NCBI GenBank assembly: GCA_003157075.1
Contig: PMIL01000298.1
Coordinates: forward strand, 1 to 37,996
Direction of reading: 5' to 3'
DNA length: 37,996 bases
From: Bacteroidales bacterium
GTDB lineage: Bacteria; Bacteroidota; Bacteroidia; Bacteroidales; VadinHA17
Position numbers and translations under genes: made by a program. This document shows, piece by piece, positions 25,215 to 34,641 of the stretch. The notes beneath the pieces were generated by a model. It did no database searches and was not told the origin of the DNA. It saw nothing but the letters and a program-made list of their open reading frames with translations. Within the stretch, counting starts at the first letter, position 1. Every line of letters starts with the position of its first letter.

Positions 25215-26567
25215 TTACAGCACCATACCCCACCCTTTTTCGTATTCACGGCTCCATAAACCCATTGCCTTATTATCATTCAGGATATGTCCGTTTGACG
25301 GATCAATTTCAAGTGAATGACCAACTCTCTGAGCTATATTTCCTAGTTGAACAAGTAAGGTGCTCTTATGACCGGAATCGATATCTGCATTGAGCTTTTC
25401 ACCGGTTCTGATTGCATTCAGGAAATTACTGATATGGGGAATGTCGAGAAGGTCACCCGGACCAACCTTATTCAATGGATTAACGGTGACTGTATCTTTC
25501 ACTTCTTTAGTTACCTTTCCTTTCAGATCATAAACTGTGTATTCATTACCGGATCCAATCATAAGGCTTCCTTTTTCGCCATAGAATACCACTCCTACAG
25601 GTGCACCTTCCACAGGTTTTCCGTTACAGCTTCTTCCTTCCCATGTCAGGCTTGCATCCCCTGGAAAATCCAGACTGATTATTTGTGTATCAGGAGTTTC
25701 CCAATCATCCTTGAATTGATATCTGCCTCCGTTTGAGCTGACTCGTACCGGATAATTTAATCCCATGCCCCAGCGCAACAGATCGACCATATGGGTACCG
25801 TTATTGAGAGCTTCTCCTGTACCCCAGTGCCAGAACCAGTGCCAGTTATAGTGAACCACATTGTCTTTGAAATCCTTCCTGGGCGCAGGTCCCTGCCACA
25901 ATTCCCAGTTTAACCATTCCGGTACAGATGCAACCTTTCCGATACCAATTGACTCTCTTGTATTCGTATACCAGCCCTTACCAAGATATACACGTCCGAT
26001 TGCACCAGCCTTGAGTTCGCCGATCGCCATAATAATGTTAGTCCACGACCTTCTCTGATCCCCCATCTGAACCTTTTTCCCATATTTAATGGCTGCCTGA
26101 GTCAGTATTTCACCTTCATGGGGGTTATGACTGCAGGGTTTTTCGACATACACATTTTTACCTGCTTTTAATGCCATAAGAGCAGCCGGTGCATGCCAAT
26201 GATCCGGAGCTGCAATAACTACAGCATCCAGGTCTTTATCCTCAAGAGATTTACGTATGTCAGAAAATCCCTTTGGTTTGTTATTTCCAATCTCCTGAAC
26301 CTTTGCAACCGTTTTTTCTATTACTCTTGAGTCCACATCGCAGATATGTATCACTGAACAGTTCGGTTGACGGGAAAAATTCTCAGCATGTGCAAATCCC
26401 CTTGAATTTGCTCCCATAACACAAACATTTACTCGATCATTTGAACCTATGATCTTCTTATAACTTTTAGAGCTGAGAACAGGAAACATGCCACTCGCAT
26501 ACAAGGCTGCAGAACCGGTAACAGTTTTTTTTATAAATTCTCTTCTTGAATTTCCTGAACTTTTCAT
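25215..26567 (-). CDS. Tat-exported Gfo/Idh/MocA-family oxidoreductase (GH109-like)
   Basis: A 450-residue protein with a twin-arginine signal (SRREFIKK, RR at 8-9, followed by a hydrophobic stretch to about 31). A Rossmann fold follows: VNVCVMGANSRG (about 47-57), CDVD at 76-79, and the sugar-dehydrogenase motif EKP at 142-144 (VEKPCSHNPH). The C-terminal domain has the HYNWHWFWHWGTGEALNNG block typical of exported Bacteroidota members, some of which are GH109 alpha-N-acetylgalactosaminidases using bound NAD. Others oxidise the C3 hydroxyl of glycosides for later cleavage by DUF1080 proteins. Either role would fit here. The gene is monocistronic by spacing, with 306 bases upstream to the next gene. 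Confidence 0.85.
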   Translation of the reverse strand: MKSSGNSRREFIKKTVTGSAALYASGMFPVLSSKSYKKIIGSNDRVNVCVMGANSRGFAHAENFSRQPNCSVIHICDVDSRVIEKTVAKVQEIGNNKPKGFSDIRKSLEDKDLDAVVIAAPDHWHAPAALMALKAGKNVYVEKPCSHNPHEGEILTQAAIKYGKKVQMGDQRRSWTNIIMAIGELKAGAIGRVYLGKGWYTNTRESIGIGKVASVPEWLNWELWQGPAPRKDFKDNVVHYNWHWFWHWGTGEALNNGTHMVDLLRWGMGLNYPVRVSSNGGRYQFKDDWETPDTQIISLDFPGDASLTWEGRSCNGKPVEGAPVGVVFYGEKGSLMIGSGNEYTVYDLKGKVTKEVKDTVTVNPLNKVGPGDLLDIPHISNFLNAIRTGEKLNADIDSGHKSTLLVQLGNIAQRVGHSLEIDPSNGHILNDNKAMGLWSREYEKGWGMVL

Positions 26568-26873
26568 AATATGTAAATTTTAAGTTTTGTGATTTCTTCG
26601 TCAGTTACTCTTTTTTAATCCTCAAGGCTATATCAATTGAATAAACAGGTGTTGACAATTTAATATTTCTGGATTTTTGATTGATAATTGTTGACTTGAG
26701 AAATACCAAGCAGAATAATTAAACTGATGTATTTATTCATGATCCTTATATTTAGAAATCTACCTTTTTATCAGTTTAAATTTACTGAATTGTTGCCACA
26801 CAGAAGTTAAATATGAAGATCAAACATACAAAATGTAAAACTATAATGAAGATAGCTTTGCTTTTCATCTGTA
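26568..26873. other. Intergenic region upstream of the oxidoreductase gene
   Basis: These 306 AT-rich bases separate two minus-strand units. They contain GTTGAC at 26651-26656 and again at 26690-26695, with the linked inverted hexamers ACAATT (26655-26660) and AATTGT (26686-26691), possibly a protein-binding site for the gene at 25215-26567. No perfect TAnnTTTG box and no strong terminator were found. Confidence 0.3.
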
Positions 26874-28595
26874 TTAATCATCAATATAGATCTCATTTTC
26901 TGCCTGTAATATTTCTCCCTTATCGGATATTCCTACAACTTTAACAATAAATTTGCCTTTAATATCTCCGGTATAAAATTGTACCACAGCTTCTCCGGAT
27001 TTCTCTGCACTTACAGATGGATCCCAGTAAAGAAGATATCTGAAATCGGGAATTCTAATCTGTGAAGCGGGTGTTGAATAATCGGGCGATAAAATTTTCC
27101 ATTCGCTTACGTCAGCCATTGGATAAATGAACCTGTTCATATTCGGGAGAAGAGGTACACTGTTAAAATCCGATTTTTTTGTATGTATATCTATGATTCC
27201 CCCGAAGGTAAAATCCTTACAATAGTAGGTAGCAGGAATGATAGCTATCCGGTCAATTTCCCGGATAGGTATTTTAGCTATCTCAGCAAAACTGTCATAA
27301 AGAATCCCATCAATGAAAATTCCGGGTTTATCCTCAAGATAACTCATTGTGACCGGATCAAAAATCATTATTTCAGCTCCGCCCTTTCTGCCTGAGAATT
27401 TAACCGACGGAACAAGTTCATATAAATATTCCCGGAGGGAGTCAAGGTTTATATAATTTTTTAATTCAAGAAGATCATAAGGTTTTGTATAAAAAACACT
27501 GCTATCCTTTTTGGTTTTGATCTGAGGTTTTTTTATTGAATACGATTTTTTGAATCTGGCCTGAACCTGATAATTAATAAACTTCTCTTTAAGGTATGAA
27601 ACAGCTTGCTGATCAAGACTAAAACGCAGGTTATCAGGCGGATCTCTAAAACCATTCCAGAATGACTCCTCCAGACTTGATTTTGTCTCACTTCCCGGCA
27701 GGATAACTACCATTTCCTGTTCACCTTCACCGGGTTTTAAAAGAAAATTAAAAACGCCTGAATCATCGGTAACACATCCTTTCAGATCTGTGCCCGGTCC
27801 CGGTGTGGAAACTGTAATTGAGGCGTTTGAAACAGCATTCCCCAAAGGATCAACAAGTTTACCTGACATCCTTATTCCTTTATAATCAGGCAGGTATTCT
27901 ATATTTTCAGAGATACTAAGTATTCCTTCCTTATTGTTCTTTCCTAAAGAATAAATCATCTCCGGTTCTTTCCGGCAGACAGAAACTGAAAAATCACCTG
28001 ATAGTTTTTCTCCTGATATACCTTTTAATGAAATTGTTAAAGTTACATGATCGCGTGTTGAATATTTTTTCTTGTCGGGTATTACCTTTAACAGATCTGT
28101 TCCGGCTGCAATATCATGACTATAGATTACTGGTTTTAAAGAATCCCTGATGCTTCCGGGATAAGTATACTTACGATCAGGATTTATAATGGAAATCTCT
28201 TTCCTGAAGAATGATCCTTCTCCAAAATTTTTCATCCAGTTAGTGTAGGAAATGATATAATACAAACCGGTTGGAAGGTTGTCAGGAATTTCAAATTCAC
28301 CGGAACCCGTGCCATGTTTTAACAGAACCTTTTTCCTCAGGATTGAATTATTTTCGCTGCTGACCAGTTCAATAAAAGCAAGAGTGCTGAATTGTTCCCA
28401 GGGGATCATCGAAGAGGTGCAAAAGGTTTTAAACCACAATACTTCGCCTGTGAAACAGCTCTCCTGAGAAAGGTGGACCTCAATTTTTTCCTGAGGGCAT
28501 AGAATGGAAGGTTTTCCCGTATTCTGACCTGAGAGATTACTCTTTAAAAGAATAAGCAGTGAGATGAGAATAATTATTTTGATTTTCAGTAGCAT
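26874..28595 (-). CDS. Exported MG2-like protein with a barrel-less TonB-receptor plug domain
   Basis: A 573-residue protein with a signal peptide ending NLSGQ at about residue 24. Residues about 36-140 look like an alpha-2-macroglobulin MG2 domain (LSQESCFTGEVLWFKTF, IPDNLPTGLYYIISYTNWM). Residues about 241-300 form a carboxypeptidase-regulatory-like domain (MSGKLVDPLGNAVSNASITV, DDSGVFNF). Residues about 385-475 match the TonB-receptor plug (PGIFIDGILYDSF, IPIREIDRIAII, FGGIIDIHTKK). No beta-barrel follows; the last 100 residues are another beta-rich domain. It is the last gene of the minus-strand run, 6 bases after a DUF4249 gene, so it probably works with the receptor at 29780-32518. Function is not known. 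Confidence 0.7.
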   Translation of the reverse strand: MLLKIKIIILISLLILLKSNLSGQNTGKPSILCPQEKIEVHLSQESCFTGEVLWFKTFCTSSMIPWEQFSTLAFIELVSSENNSILRKKVLLKHGTGSGEFEIPDNLPTGLYYIISYTNWMKNFGEGSFFRKEISIINPDRKYTYPGSIRDSLKPVIYSHDIAAGTDLLKVIPDKKKYSTRDHVTLTISLKGISGEKLSGDFSVSVCRKEPEMIYSLGKNNKEGILSISENIEYLPDYKGIRMSGKLVDPLGNAVSNASITVSTPGPGTDLKGCVTDDSGVFNFLLKPGEGEQEMVVILPGSETKSSLEESFWNGFRDPPDNLRFSLDQQAVSYLKEKFINYQVQARFKKSYSIKKPQIKTKKDSSVFYTKPYDLLELKNYINLDSLREYLYELVPSVKFSGRKGGAEIMIFDPVTMSYLEDKPGIFIDGILYDSFAEIAKIPIREIDRIAIIPATYYCKDFTFGGIIDIHTKKSDFNSVPLLPNMNRFIYPMADVSEWKILSPDYSTPASQIRIPDFRYLLYWDPSVSAEKSGEAVVQFYTGDIKGKFIVKVVGISDKGEILQAENEIYIDD

Positions 28596-28601
28596 AACTT
28601 C

Positions 28602-29780
28602 CTATTTCCAAAAAACGGGTTTAACATTTGTACCGTAAGTACGGCAATCTGCACAATAATCAGCGCTACAATAAACTTTTATGTCCGTTCCTTTAATTGT
28701 ACCAAAGTAACTTTTCGGTATCCATGAAGGCAGACCGTAGTCAAAATATGAGCAGCCTTTATAGGCACTTACAGTCTCAACATTATGCTGGGTTCGATCA
28801 ATAAACAGCCTTTTTTCTTTAACCGCTGAGGCTGAGAAATAACCAAGAGCATTGGAAGATCCGTCACAAGATTTAATATTGCCATAAACCTGTGCTGGTA
28901 TTTTACCATAAATGCCGGCAAGATTCTCATTCGCGTCCATCAGCTGTTTCCAGAATGTGTATAGTTCTTTACTGATTGATGATTGTTTAACCAGAATGCT
29001 ATACCTTATGTTAAGTTTGTCCTCACCTGGTCCTAACGAACATATGTTAAACTTTCTGATCTCATCTAATGAATTGTTTGTTGTGCTTGTTACAAGTACT
29101 GAAGTGGAGGGCTTTGTTACCCAGCATATTTTTTTTTCATCATCTATAGTTACATTTTCAAACGTGAAGGAAGGTGGCTCCTGGCTATAAAACACTTTAA
29201 CATGATCGGTTAACATCATCACCTCCCAGGTCTCCTCAAACTCAAAACTCCAATATTGGGTCTTACCGTCCGGGTCATGTGAATTCACCAGAATATTCAA
29301 CCAATTTTGTAAAGAAACCTGTCCTTCTGCAATTTTTGTATTTTCAACCTCTTCAAAATAGAGACTGTCAATATCCGGAACTTCCTGCATCAACACAGGA
29401 GAGGATTCATATTGTATCCCTTCTTTTGTAGTTATAGTCAGGGTATAAGAATTGCCAGGAATTCCCTTTAGATCTTTATCTTCTGTTTCGTACCACCCGC
29501 TGTCATCTCCATTCAAAAGAAATGAGTTTCCTTTATCATCAATGATACGAACATCAGCATCCAATACGGGAACCACATAATACATAACATTTATCGGAAC
29601 TGATGTTGTAAGTTTCACTCTGAAAGGACCAACTTCATTAGTGATCTGACCTGCTACAACCAGAGAAGCTGCAGAGTCAGAATTTTTCAATGCAGGACTG
29701 ATCGGTTCCAGACAGGATTCAACTGGCAGTATTAAACAGGCCAAAAGTATTAATTTACTTATTTTATACTTGCAAGTCAT
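28602..29780 (-). CDS. DUF4249 lipoprotein (copy 1)
   Basis: A 392-residue lipoprotein (lipobox PVESC, Cys23) of the DUF4249 family. Family landmarks are SAASLVVAGQITNEVGPFRVKL near the N-terminus, ESSPVLMQEVPDIDSLYFEEV, the central GEDKLNIRYSILVKQSSISKE, and a C-terminal CADCRTYGTNVKPVFW. Its start ATG overlaps the receptor's stop by one base (TAATG), suggesting translational coupling. DUF4249 lipoproteins commonly sit beside TonB-dependent receptors without a SusD, so a surface-exposed lid or binding partner is a reasonable guess; the function is not established. Two paralogs lie upstream in the same run. Confidence 0.85.
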   Translation of the reverse strand: MTCKYKISKLILLACLILPVESCLEPISPALKNSDSAASLVVAGQITNEVGPFRVKLTTSVPINVMYYVVPVLDADVRIIDDKGNSFLLNGDDSGWYETEDKDLKGIPGNSYTLTITTKEGIQYESSPVLMQEVPDIDSLYFEEVENTKIAEGQVSLQNWLNILVNSHDPDGKTQYWSFEFEETWEVMMLTDHVKVFYSQEPPSFTFENVTIDDEKKICWVTKPSTSVLVTSTTNNSLDEIRKFNICSLGPGEDKLNIRYSILVKQSSISKELYTFWKQLMDANENLAGIYGKIPAQVYGNIKSCDGSSNALGYFSASAVKEKRLFIDRTQHNVETVSAYKGCSYFDYGLPSWIPKSYFGTIKGTDIKVYCSADYCADCRTYGTNVKPVFWK

Positions 29781-32518
29781 TAAAACTTAATATTATATGT
29801 TATGGTCGGTATGACAGCACCAAAAATTGACAACTGGTAGGCATCGAACTTTCCCCCCTCGCTTTTAAAATATACCGAATAAGCATTTTTCCGACCAGTA
29901 ACATTGTAAAGAGAAAAAGTCAATGAACTATGCGTCATCTGATTTTTCTTCAAATTGCCATTAACAGTAACTGAGAGATCGGTCCGAAAATAATCTGGTA
30001 TTCTGTACTGATTATATTCCGAGTATTGAAGGAATACCTGATCACCCAATTGATATTTTGCCACCGGGTAAGTAATTGGTCTGCCGGTAGAATAAATAAC
30101 AGCTGCTGAAATAATTAACCTTCTTGATGCTTTGAGGTTGGCCATAACATTCAAACTATGGGGTTTATCATAATTGGCAGGAAAATATGCACCGTTGTTT
30201 ATCAACTCTTCCGAAAATTTTGAAACTGATTTAATCAAAGTACGCGAATATGTATAATCAATGCGCCCGTAAATACGGCCTCCGGATTTCTCAAAAGATA
30301 ATTCAAGTCCGTATGACCTTCCTTTCCCGTTCACAATTTCGGTTTCAATATGATCATTTAATAGCAGATCTGCTCCTGCTTTATATTCCTTTATATTGCT
30401 TACAAGCTTGTAAAAGACTTCTGCTGAAACCTGGATTTTGTCTTTATTGAGGCTCTGGAAATAACCTGTTGAAAACTGATGCCCGGTTTCAGGAGATAAA
30501 TATCTGTCGCTGAGTTTCCAGGTATCGGTTGGTGAAATAGCAGTTGTATTTGAAAGCATATGGATATATTGAGCAGTTTTATTATAACTGAATTTCAGAG
30601 AACTGTTTGTACCGGTTGAATAGTTGACAGATAGTCGCCATTCTGGGTTCATATATGTTTTTCCAATACTGTTTTTGCTATTGGATACAGTATCTGTTAT
30701 ATTGTCTGTTGAGTATGGCAATGAGCTGGCATAGATATATTGCTTGCCGGTATTATAAGAAATCAATCCTGAAAGTCTTACCCCTCCCTCGATTTTCAGA
30801 TTACCAGAAATATCAAACTGTGTTCCTGCATAAATGCCATATTCTATTGCCCGGTCATTTGGAGAAGATATTGGCACTATGTTCGAATTATCCAGGACTT
30901 TCCTTTCACCCGGATTAACCGAATAAAAGTTCAGATCAGCACCAAAAACATATTTTACCCTGCTGTCGGATGAATATTCAAAATCATTATTCAACGACAG
31001 ATCGTTTAGCTTGTGGGTTAATATGAAGGATTGATTTGTTGAGTTTCGGTTGGCGATTTCATAATTATATAAACTATAGATCAATGATGTGTTTGATTTC
31101 AGGTTTTCACTGTAAAGATGTTTAAGAGTCAGTGACCCGATCAGGTTATTATAATTGTAAGTAGTATCGCTGTGCAACTGAAATTTATCATTGCTGCTGT
31201 AGAAATTAACCAATAAACTGTTTTTTTCGTTGAGCCACAGATCTAGTTTCGCCTGGATATCATCAAATCCGGCTTTACTCTTATACAGGGAAGGAACTTT
31301 GATTTTAGTCAAAAGCCAGTTAGAGTATGTACTCCTAAAGCTTGTAACAAAGGTAGATTTCTCAGAAAACAATGGACCATCGACATTTACCCTGGCGGAA
31401 ATCGGACTAATCCCGGCTGACCCTGTGACTTTTTCATGATTTCCATCAATGGTATTTATTTCAAAAACAGACGAAATACGACCACCGTATTTTATAGGGA
31501 TGCTTCCTTTATAAAGAGTTGCGTTATCAATGATTTCCGAATTGATGGCAGAAAAATTTCCAAAAAAATGAGAGGGATTATAAATAGTTGCCTGGTCTAT
31601 CAGTATCAGGTTCTCATCAGTATTTCCACCCCGTACGTTGAAACCTGAGGTCCCCTCCCCGACTGTTTGAACGCCCGGAAGGGTAAGTACGCTTTTGATT
31701 ATATCCGGTTCTCCCAATAGTGTCGGAATAGATTTGATGTTAGGGATATCAATTTTTTCCATTCCGAGATAGATCTGTCCAATGGTTCCTTTTCCCTGCC
31801 CGACAATTACCGCATCTTTCAGCAGATTCATCCTGACTTCCATATCAACATCCAGCCTCCCGTCGGAATACAGGTTTATATTACGCTTTGCCGGCTCCAT
31901 TCCTATACATGTAAAAGTAACAGCCTGATTCCCGACAGCCAATACTATTTTATAAAATCCGGTAGCATCGGATGATGCTCCTTTCAGAGTCTCATTTACA
32001 AACACATTTCCACCCGCTATCGGTTCACCTGTCTCATAATTCTTCAGATACCCTGATAATACCGCAGTTTTCGCATTATTATTTCCTGGAATCCCAATAT
32101 TAATTATCCGGTACTGGACCTGATCAAGTTTCTCATGGGTAATCTTCTTTTCGGGCGTGACTGTCTTCTTTTTTTCTTCCTGGAGAATACTCCCGGGGAA
32201 AAGTTCTGATACCGGAACCCCAGGGTAAATAACCACCTGATTGTTATCAGATATATTAAAATTTAAGGATTTATTTTTAAAAATAGTTTCAAGACATTGC
32301 TTAAGGGGCGCTTTATTGAATGTTGCTGTAACTGTAATATCGGTTATGTCCTTATCATCATAGAAAAACTTTACATTGTAATTTTTTTCTACCTCGTTTA
32401 TGAATGATTTTAGCGGAATTTGCCGGGAACTTCCTGTTATAAGTACAGGAAGTTCCTGAGCATTCAACCAGAATACTGAAATAATAATGATCAATATTGA
32501 GATTATTCCTTTTTTCAT
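29780..32518 (-). CDS. TonB-dependent outer-membrane receptor with STN and carboxypeptidase-regulatory domains
   Basis: A 912-residue receptor with a signal peptide ending WLNAQ (about residue 21). Residues about 24-99 are a secretin/TonB short N-terminal (STN) domain (IPLKSFINEVEKNYNVKFFY, APLKQCLETIFKNKSLNF). A Lys/Glu-rich linker follows. Residues about 152-230 are a carboxypeptidase-regulatory-like domain (LSGYLKNYETGEPIAGGNVF). The plug is at about 232-356 (LPGVQTVGEGTSGFNVRGGN, NATLYKGSIPIKYGGRISS), and the barrel runs to the terminal Phe (TYNIKF). STN domains usually signal to an anti-sigma factor, but no sigma or FecR-like gene is in the window. The ligand is unknown, and there is no SusD partner. 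Confidence 0.9.
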   Translation of the reverse strand: MKKGIISILIIIISVFWLNAQELPVLITGSSRQIPLKSFINEVEKNYNVKFFYDDKDITDITVTATFNKAPLKQCLETIFKNKSLNFNISDNNQVVIYPGVPVSELFPGSILQEEKKKTVTPEKKITHEKLDQVQYRIINIGIPGNNNAKTAVLSGYLKNYETGEPIAGGNVFVNETLKGASSDATGFYKIVLAVGNQAVTFTCIGMEPAKRNINLYSDGRLDVDMEVRMNLLKDAVIVGQGKGTIGQIYLGMEKIDIPNIKSIPTLLGEPDIIKSVLTLPGVQTVGEGTSGFNVRGGNTDENLILIDQATIYNPSHFFGNFSAINSEIIDNATLYKGSIPIKYGGRISSVFEINTIDGNHEKVTGSAGISPISARVNVDGPLFSEKSTFVTSFRSTYSNWLLTKIKVPSLYKSKAGFDDIQAKLDLWLNEKNSLLVNFYSSNDKFQLHSDTTYNYNNLIGSLTLKHLYSENLKSNTSLIYSLYNYEIANRNSTNQSFILTHKLNDLSLNNDFEYSSDSRVKYVFGADLNFYSVNPGERKVLDNSNIVPISSPNDRAIEYGIYAGTQFDISGNLKIEGGVRLSGLISYNTGKQYIYASSLPYSTDNITDTVSNSKNSIGKTYMNPEWRLSVNYSTGTNSSLKFSYNKTAQYIHMLSNTTAISPTDTWKLSDRYLSPETGHQFSTGYFQSLNKDKIQVSAEVFYKLVSNIKEYKAGADLLLNDHIETEIVNGKGRSYGLELSFEKSGGRIYGRIDYTYSRTLIKSVSKFSEELINNGAYFPANYDKPHSLNVMANLKASRRLIISAAVIYSTGRPITYPVAKYQLGDQVFLQYSEYNQYRIPDYFRTDLSVTVNGNLKKNQMTHSSLTFSLYNVTGRKNAYSVYFKSEGGKFDAYQLSIFGAVIPTITYNIKF

Positions 32519-32562
32519 ATAATTACTTCAGATCATCATTTCAGCAACAACAGACAATAATA

Positions 32563-33306
32563 TTATTTCAGTCCGTCATAATACCTTAGTACTGAAATGA
32601 TATTATCGGGTTGCTGATTATTGATTTTTATTTTATTTTTCCGGATAAATTTGCTTACTTCCGAACTATGATCTGCCAGCAATTTTATAAATTGTTTTTT
32701 TGAACGGAAACTGTCGAACGCGTTGCCGGTATTTATAAAATATTCGTAAGAGTCGGAATATGTTCCCTGTCCATCAGCAGATTTGACCTCGACAGTTTTA
32801 ACCGGTTTTACATAAAATGTGACCTTCCCGACTGAAGCATTTTCATAAAGAGCCTTATCATGTGTGCCGGCCAGTTCAATATATTCATAAATATGTTTCC
32901 TGTTCCAGACCGTATCGATAAATGAAAATCCCGAGAGATTATCAATACTCAGAACGACGTACTTATCTTTGCCATTTTCAGAATGGAAAACGATCAGTTC
33001 ATTTTTCAATACGTCATAATTCAGGATTATTCCTGTATACTTTGACCCGTTATATAAAATGTCGGCTTTGGGCCAATAGTTTTCCATTAATAACGGACTT
33101 CCCAGGTACTTTTTCTCATATACCCATTTTATGCCATTAATAATATCATTTGAACCGGAATATAGACTGTTCTGATTAATTTTATCAAGACAATTCTGTG
33201 AATAGCCTTTTTCGTTACAAACAATACTGAATAAAATACAAAGACGTAAGAATAAATTTTTCAAATGATCAGATTTTGAAAGTTTAACTACAAATATAGA
33301 TTTCAT
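32563..33306 (-). CDS. Exported protein of unknown function linked to the TonB receptor
   Basis: A 247-residue protein. The N-terminus has a hydrophobic stretch after a charged leader (LKNLFLRLCILFSIVC ... GYSQ), compatible with a long signal peptide ending at about residue 37. The mature part is beta-rich, with PKADILYNGSKYTGIILNYD, then NELIVFHSENGKDKYVVL, and a helical C-terminus (KKQFIKLLADHSSEVSKFIRKNKIKIN ending ISVLRYYDGLK, of which each half is short). I know similar proteins only as hypothetical in Bacteroidota. It sits 44 bases upstream of the receptor and 80 downstream of a DUF4249 gene, so it is likely part of the same functional unit. Confidence 0.65.
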   Translation of the reverse strand: MKSIFVVKLSKSDHLKNLFLRLCILFSIVCNEKGYSQNCLDKINQNSLYSGSNDIINGIKWVYEKKYLGSPLLMENYWPKADILYNGSKYTGIILNYDVLKNELIVFHSENGKDKYVVLSIDNLSGFSFIDTVWNRKHIYEYIELAGTHDKALYENASVGKVTFYVKPVKTVEVKSADGQGTYSDSYEYFINTGNAFDSFRSKKQFIKLLADHSSEVSKFIRKNKIKINNQQPDNIISVLRYYDGLK

Positions 33307-33386
33307 AACGTTATTAACCTAGCAAACAGAACAATTTAACATAATTAAAAACAGTGTAACATTAGATTTTTTGGTTTAAATCTTAA

Positions 33387-34607
33387 TTACCAAAAATCAG
33401 GTTTTACTTTTGTTCCCCTGACCCTGCAATCGGTGCAATAATCCTTATCACTATATACTACCATTATGTTCCCATCCTTATCTATATAGGTACCGTAAAT
33501 GGGGAATACAACTCCAGGTGGCGGAGGGGCTGTTGTCCATCCACAGTTTGGATATCCGTTGCCTCTTTCAAGCTTTGTATCATTATGGTTAATGAAAATC
33601 CGTTTTGAACTGACTGATGAAGCAAAAAAATATCCCAGGGCTTTCTCCCCGTTATTGAGACAGGTTATATTACCTGTTACTTTTCCCGGGATTTTTGAAT
33701 AAATTCCACCTGTCGCTTCTTTGACATCATTCAATATTTTAAAATAATTATTCAATTCCTTGTTTATTGAATACTGTTTTACAAGGATGCTGTATCTGAT
33801 ATTTAGCTTGTCGCCGTCGGGACCAATTGACTGAAGCAGAAAATGGCGGATTTTATTGTCCTGTTTACCGATTGTCGATTCTACAAGGATGTTTTTTGAA
33901 GGTTCGGTGACCCAGCAATGTCTCCTTTCGTCATCAATATTGACCGTCTCTATTGATGGAGGAATTGCCCCTTCACCTCCTCCGTGGTTCACTACAATAT
34001 AGGAAGGCATCTCAAATTCCCAGGTTTCTTCAAATTCCCATTTGAAATAGTGTAGTCCATCACTTGGAGCCTGTGAATTGAGGAGAATATTGAGCCAATT
34101 CTCCATATAGACATTTTCCTCCTCAATATGGGTCTGTTTCACTTCTTCATAAAATACAGAGTCAATAGGTGGCACATCAGGCATCAATTGAAGAGATGAC
34201 TCATATTGATTACCATCTTCAGTTGTTATATGCAGAGTATATATATAGCCAGGTATACCATACAAACATTTGTCTGAAGTTTCGTACCAGCCTTTTTCAA
34301 CATAGTATAGTGGAAAAATATTCCCTTTATCATCGGAGATATGAACAAATGCATTTGTTATCGGATCAAATTTAAGCGTATCCAGACCGGTATAGACAGA
34401 ACCTGATTTTGTAAGTCTGACTTTAAACGGACCGGGTTCGTCGGTTATAGTGCTTTCAACAACAAGCTGGCTCTCCTGATCATGTTTCGAAAGCTCAGGT
34501 CTGAAAGGTTCGATACAGGTGCCAAACGCTAGCATTAAAATAAAAAGTAAAATCAGTAGACAGAATTTGTTTTCCTCACTTTTCACTATCTCTGAAAGGT
34601 TCCTCAT
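33387..34607 (-). CDS. DUF4249 lipoprotein (copy 2)
   Basis: A 406-residue DUF4249 protein. The lipobox is AFGTC (Cys31), preceded by an unusually long polar leader (MRNLSEIVKSEENKF) before the hydrophobic core. Shared family stretches are SQLVVESTITDEPGPFKVRL, DVPPIDSVFYEEV, WEFEETWEFEMP, GDKLNIRYSILVKQYSINKE and a C-terminal CTDCRVRGTKVKPDFW. It differs from the other copies by a Gly/Pro-rich insert (TTAPPPPGVVFP) near the end. It lies 34 bases downstream of copy 3 and 80 upstream of the unknown small exported protein. Confidence 0.83.
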   Translation of the reverse strand: MRNLSEIVKSEENKFCLLILLFILMLAFGTCIEPFRPELSKHDQESQLVVESTITDEPGPFKVRLTKSGSVYTGLDTLKFDPITNAFVHISDDKGNIFPLYYVEKGWYETSDKCLYGIPGYIYTLHITTEDGNQYESSLQLMPDVPPIDSVFYEEVKQTHIEEENVYMENWLNILLNSQAPSDGLHYFKWEFEETWEFEMPSYIVVNHGGGEGAIPPSIETVNIDDERRHCWVTEPSKNILVESTIGKQDNKIRHFLLQSIGPDGDKLNIRYSILVKQYSINKELNNYFKILNDVKEATGGIYSKIPGKVTGNITCLNNGEKALGYFFASSVSSKRIFINHNDTKLERGNGYPNCGWTTAPPPPGVVFPIYGTYIDKDGNIMVVYSDKDYCTDCRVRGTKVKPDFW

Positions 34608-34641
34608 ATCGTTTGATGTTTACAGGTCAGAACCATTTTAA

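Noticed and set aside
25368-25736. 122-codon plus-strand open frame
   Set aside because: Fully antisense to the Gfo/Idh/MocA gene; Cys/Ile/Phe-rich composition typical of shadow frames.
29780-32518. Receptor as SusC with a SusD partner
   Set aside because: No SusD/RagB-type gene is adjacent; the neighbouring lipoproteins are DUF4249, and the STN domain is more like FecA-type receptors.
33364-33382. AGATTT/AAATCT hairpin between copy 2 of DUF4249 and the small exported gene
   Set aside because: A six-base AT-only stem with no U-tract after it on the minus strand; too weak to call a terminator inside a likely operon.
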